Source: CAYOHR01 sp964512145
GTDB lineage: Bacteria; Bacteroidota; Bacteroidia; Flavobacteriales_G; JALEGO01
Reading direction: 5' to 3'
NCBI GenBank assembly: GCA_964512145.1
Contig: CAZEIM010000052.1
Coordinates: 1 to 16,252, forward strand
Length of the DNA stretch: 16,252 bases
The stretch's first letter is position 1. Each line of letters opens with the position of its first letter. The notes below the pieces were generated by a model that saw only the letters and a list, made by a program, of their open reading frames with translations, searched no databases and was not told the DNA's origin. Positions 14,624 to 16,252 of this stretch are shown one piece after another. A program made the position numbers and the translations under genes.

Positions 14624-16152
14624 ATACCTTGAGATTAATTTTAGGAGATCAATTAAACTACCATCATAGCTGGTACCAGCATAAAAGTAATTCGGTATTT
14701 TACGTGCTTATGGAAATGAAACAAGAAACTGATTATGTTAAACACCACGCTCAAAAAGTGTTAGGTTTTTTTGCTTCTATGTACAATTTTTCAAAATTTT
14801 TAGAAAAAAAAGGCCATCAAGTGATTTATATAGACATAAATCACCCAAAAAACACACAAAATTTAACTCAAAATCTACAATTCTTAATACAAGATTACCA
14901 GATACATCATTTTGAATATCAATGGCCTGATGAATACCGTTTAGATGAGCAATTAAAATCTTTTAGTCGTTCAATTTCCATATCTTATAAAAGTTACGAT
15001 ACAGAACATTTTTATACCACCCGGTATGAATTACAAGACTTTTTTGCACATAAAAAACAATATGTTATGGAATCGTTTTATCGATATATGCGAAAAAAGC
15101 ATAGTATTTTAATGGATAAAAACGCTCCACGGGGAGGAGTATGGAATTTTGACAAAGAAAACAGAATGCCCTACAAGAACGCGCATGCAATTCCTGAATC
15201 CCCAAAACTTAACCATAACTACAGTGATATTTGGAATGAAATCAAAAAAGCTGGTGTTCAAACGTTTGGTAATCCAAAAGAAAAAAATTTCCCTTGGCCA
15301 ACTACACGAAAACAGTCCCTTGAAGTTTTGTATTATTTTTGCCAACATTTACTCACGTATTTTGGCACATACCAAGATGCCATGCATATTCAATACACTA
15401 GTTTATACCACTCTAAACTTTCATTTTCATTAAATACTAAAATGATTTCTCCTAAAGAAGTTATTCAAGCGGTTTTAAACTATTGGGAACAAGAATCCGA
15501 TAAGATACATATAGCACAAGTTGAAGGGTTTTTAAGACAAATATTAGGCTGGAGAGAATATATGCGTGGAATATATTGGGCAAATATGCCAACATATAAA
15601 GAACTAAATTATTTTAATCATGCCAATGCTCTACCTGATTGGTATTGGACGGGAAACACCAAAATGAATTGTTTAAAACATGCCATTTCCCAAAGCTTAG
15701 AGGATGCTTATGCACACCATATTCAACGACTCATGATTACTGGAAATTTTGCACTACTAACTATGGTACATCCCGATGAAGTAGATGCTTGGTATTTAGG
15801 AATTTATATTGATGCCATTGAATGGGTTGAAATTACAAATACGCGAGGTATGAGTCAATATGCCGATGGAGGAATTGTAGGTACAAAGCCATATATTTCA
15901 TCGGCTACATATATTCATAAAATGAGTAATTATTGTAAAACGTGTTATTACTCAAAAGATCATAAAATCGGAGAAAATGCTTGTCCATTTAATGCATTGT
16001 ACTGGAATTTTTACGATACACATCGTTTAAAACTGCAAAACAACCCCCGGGTAAGTATGATGTATAAGATTTGGGATAAATTTAGTGAAGAGGAGAAGAA
16101 AAAGATACGAGAAAAGGCTAATAAATATTTATCAAATATCAATTTGTTATAA
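14620..16152 (+). CDS. Iron-sulfur (6-4) photolyase, FeS-BCP family (PhrB-like)
   Basis: A 510-residue member of the FeS-containing bacterial cryptochrome/photolyase family, which repairs (6-4) photoproducts with FAD, a lumazine antenna and one [4Fe-4S] cluster. The antenna domain begins LRLILGDQL (4-12) with the family block FEYQWPDEYRLDEQL (98-112). The catalytic domain includes GGVWNFDKENR (172-182), EGFLRQILGWREYMRGIYW (302-320) and ITGNFALL. Four cysteines, Cys351, Cys439, Cys442 and Cys455, fall exactly one residue after the cluster ligands of Agrobacterium PhrB (350, 438, 441, 454), so the cluster is almost certainly built. The ATG overlaps the DUF2256 stop by 4 bases. Family members are known under the names PhrB and CryB; substrate is inferred from the family. 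Confidence 0.94.
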   Translation: MNTLRLILGDQLNYHHSWYQHKSNSVFYVLMEMKQETDYVKHHAQKVLGFFASMYNFSKFLEKKGHQVIYIDINHPKNTQNLTQNLQFLIQDYQIHHFEYQWPDEYRLDEQLKSFSRSISISYKSYDTEHFYTTRYELQDFFAHKKQYVMESFYRYMRKKHSILMDKNAPRGGVWNFDKENRMPYKNAHAIPESPKLNHNYSDIWNEIKKAGVQTFGNPKEKNFPWPTTRKQSLEVLYYFCQHLLTYFGTYQDAMHIQYTSLYHSKLSFSLNTKMISPKEVIQAVLNYWEQESDKIHIAQVEGFLRQILGWREYMRGIYWANMPTYKELNYFNHANALPDWYWTGNTKMNCLKHAISQSLEDAYAHHIQRLMITGNFALLTMVHPDEVDAWYLGIYIDAIEWVEITNTRGMSQYADGGIVGTKPYISSATYIHKMSNYCKTCYYSKDHKIGENACPFNALYWNFYDTHRLKLQNNPRVSMMYKIWDKFSEEEKKKIREKANKYLSNINLL

Positions 16153-16164
16153 AAATTAAATCAA

Positions 16165-16178
16165 AAAGTTTGTACTTT
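16165..16178. terminator. Weak hairpin after the photolyase gene
   Basis: AAAGT, a TTGT loop, then ACTTT form a 5-base stem 13 bases after the photolyase stop, followed by AT-rich sequence. The stem is short and AT-rich, so it would be a poor intrinsic terminator; I list it as a possible end signal only. Confidence 0.2.
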
Positions 16179-16181
16179 ATA

Positions 16182-16252
16182 TTATCGAATCAGCAACACC
16201 ATACCATAAGAAGTTGTTTTCTTAAAGAAAATTCCGTCTTGATAGTATAATT
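16182..16252 (-). CDS. Possible C-terminal fragment of a convergent gene
   Basis: On the minus strand an open frame enters from the right edge and stops with TAA at 16182-16184. It ends in the residues TTSYGMVLLIR. About 23 codons are visible, the other two minus-strand frames contain stops, and the composition looks protein-like. The fragment is too short to recognise, and a chance open frame is quite possible in AT-rich DNA. Confidence 0.3.
   Translation of the reverse strand, partial: LYYQDGIFFKKTTSYGMVLLIR

Overview
The window comes from an AT-rich genome of the phylum Bacteroidota, probably a flavobacterium-like lineage (Flavobacteriales). The clues are a GWxTD-domain lipoprotein, a LemA/TPM cluster of the Bacteroidota type, Bacteroidota-style HtpG and RlmB proteins, an almost complete lack of Shine-Dalgarno sequences, and one good match to the Bacteroidota -7 promoter element TAnnTTTG. 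No tRNA, rRNA, CRISPR array, insertion sequence or phage gene is visible. The only sizeable non-coding stretches are the two ends, the 218-bp divergent gap at 4312-4529, a 48-bp convergent gap at 9597-9644 and the 59-bp divergent gap at 10729-10787.

Left part, 161-3805, plus strand: htpG (HSP90 chaperone), then a tight cluster of a LemA-type lipoprotein and two TPM-domain proteins. The second TPM protein is membrane-anchored with a glycine-rich tail. A perfect palindrome lies upstream of htpG. A DUF456 membrane protein at 3817-4311 converges on the cluster.

Middle part, 4530-9596, plus strand: a short Omp85-family outer-membrane protein, RmuC, a GWxTD lipoprotein and the 23S rRNA methyltransferase RlmB. 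Gaps between these genes are 0 to 4 bases, so they probably form one operon.

Right part, 9645-16152, is the striking region. Two minus-strand pterin genes, a 6-pyruvoyl-tetrahydropterin-synthase-type enzyme and GTP cyclohydrolase I (folE), overlap each other. They diverge, across 59 bases, from a seven-gene plus-strand operon: cryptochrome DASH, an SRPBCC protein, a DUF429 RNase-H-fold protein, an SDR-fold protein with a degenerate active site, a flavin-reductase-like protein, a 47-residue DUF2256 zinc-finger-like protein, and an iron-sulfur prokaryotic (6-4) photolyase. I read this as a light and UV-damage module. Two photolyase-family flavoproteins bracket accessory genes that could supply or handle reduced flavin and pterin cofactors. 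Photolyase-linked SDR, SRPBCC, flavin reductase and DUF2256 genes have been noted in other bacteria. The less expected parts are the DUF429 protein, the adjoining pterin pair, and the loss of the SDR catalytic Ser/Tyr. All functional linkage is inferred from gene order and protein families.
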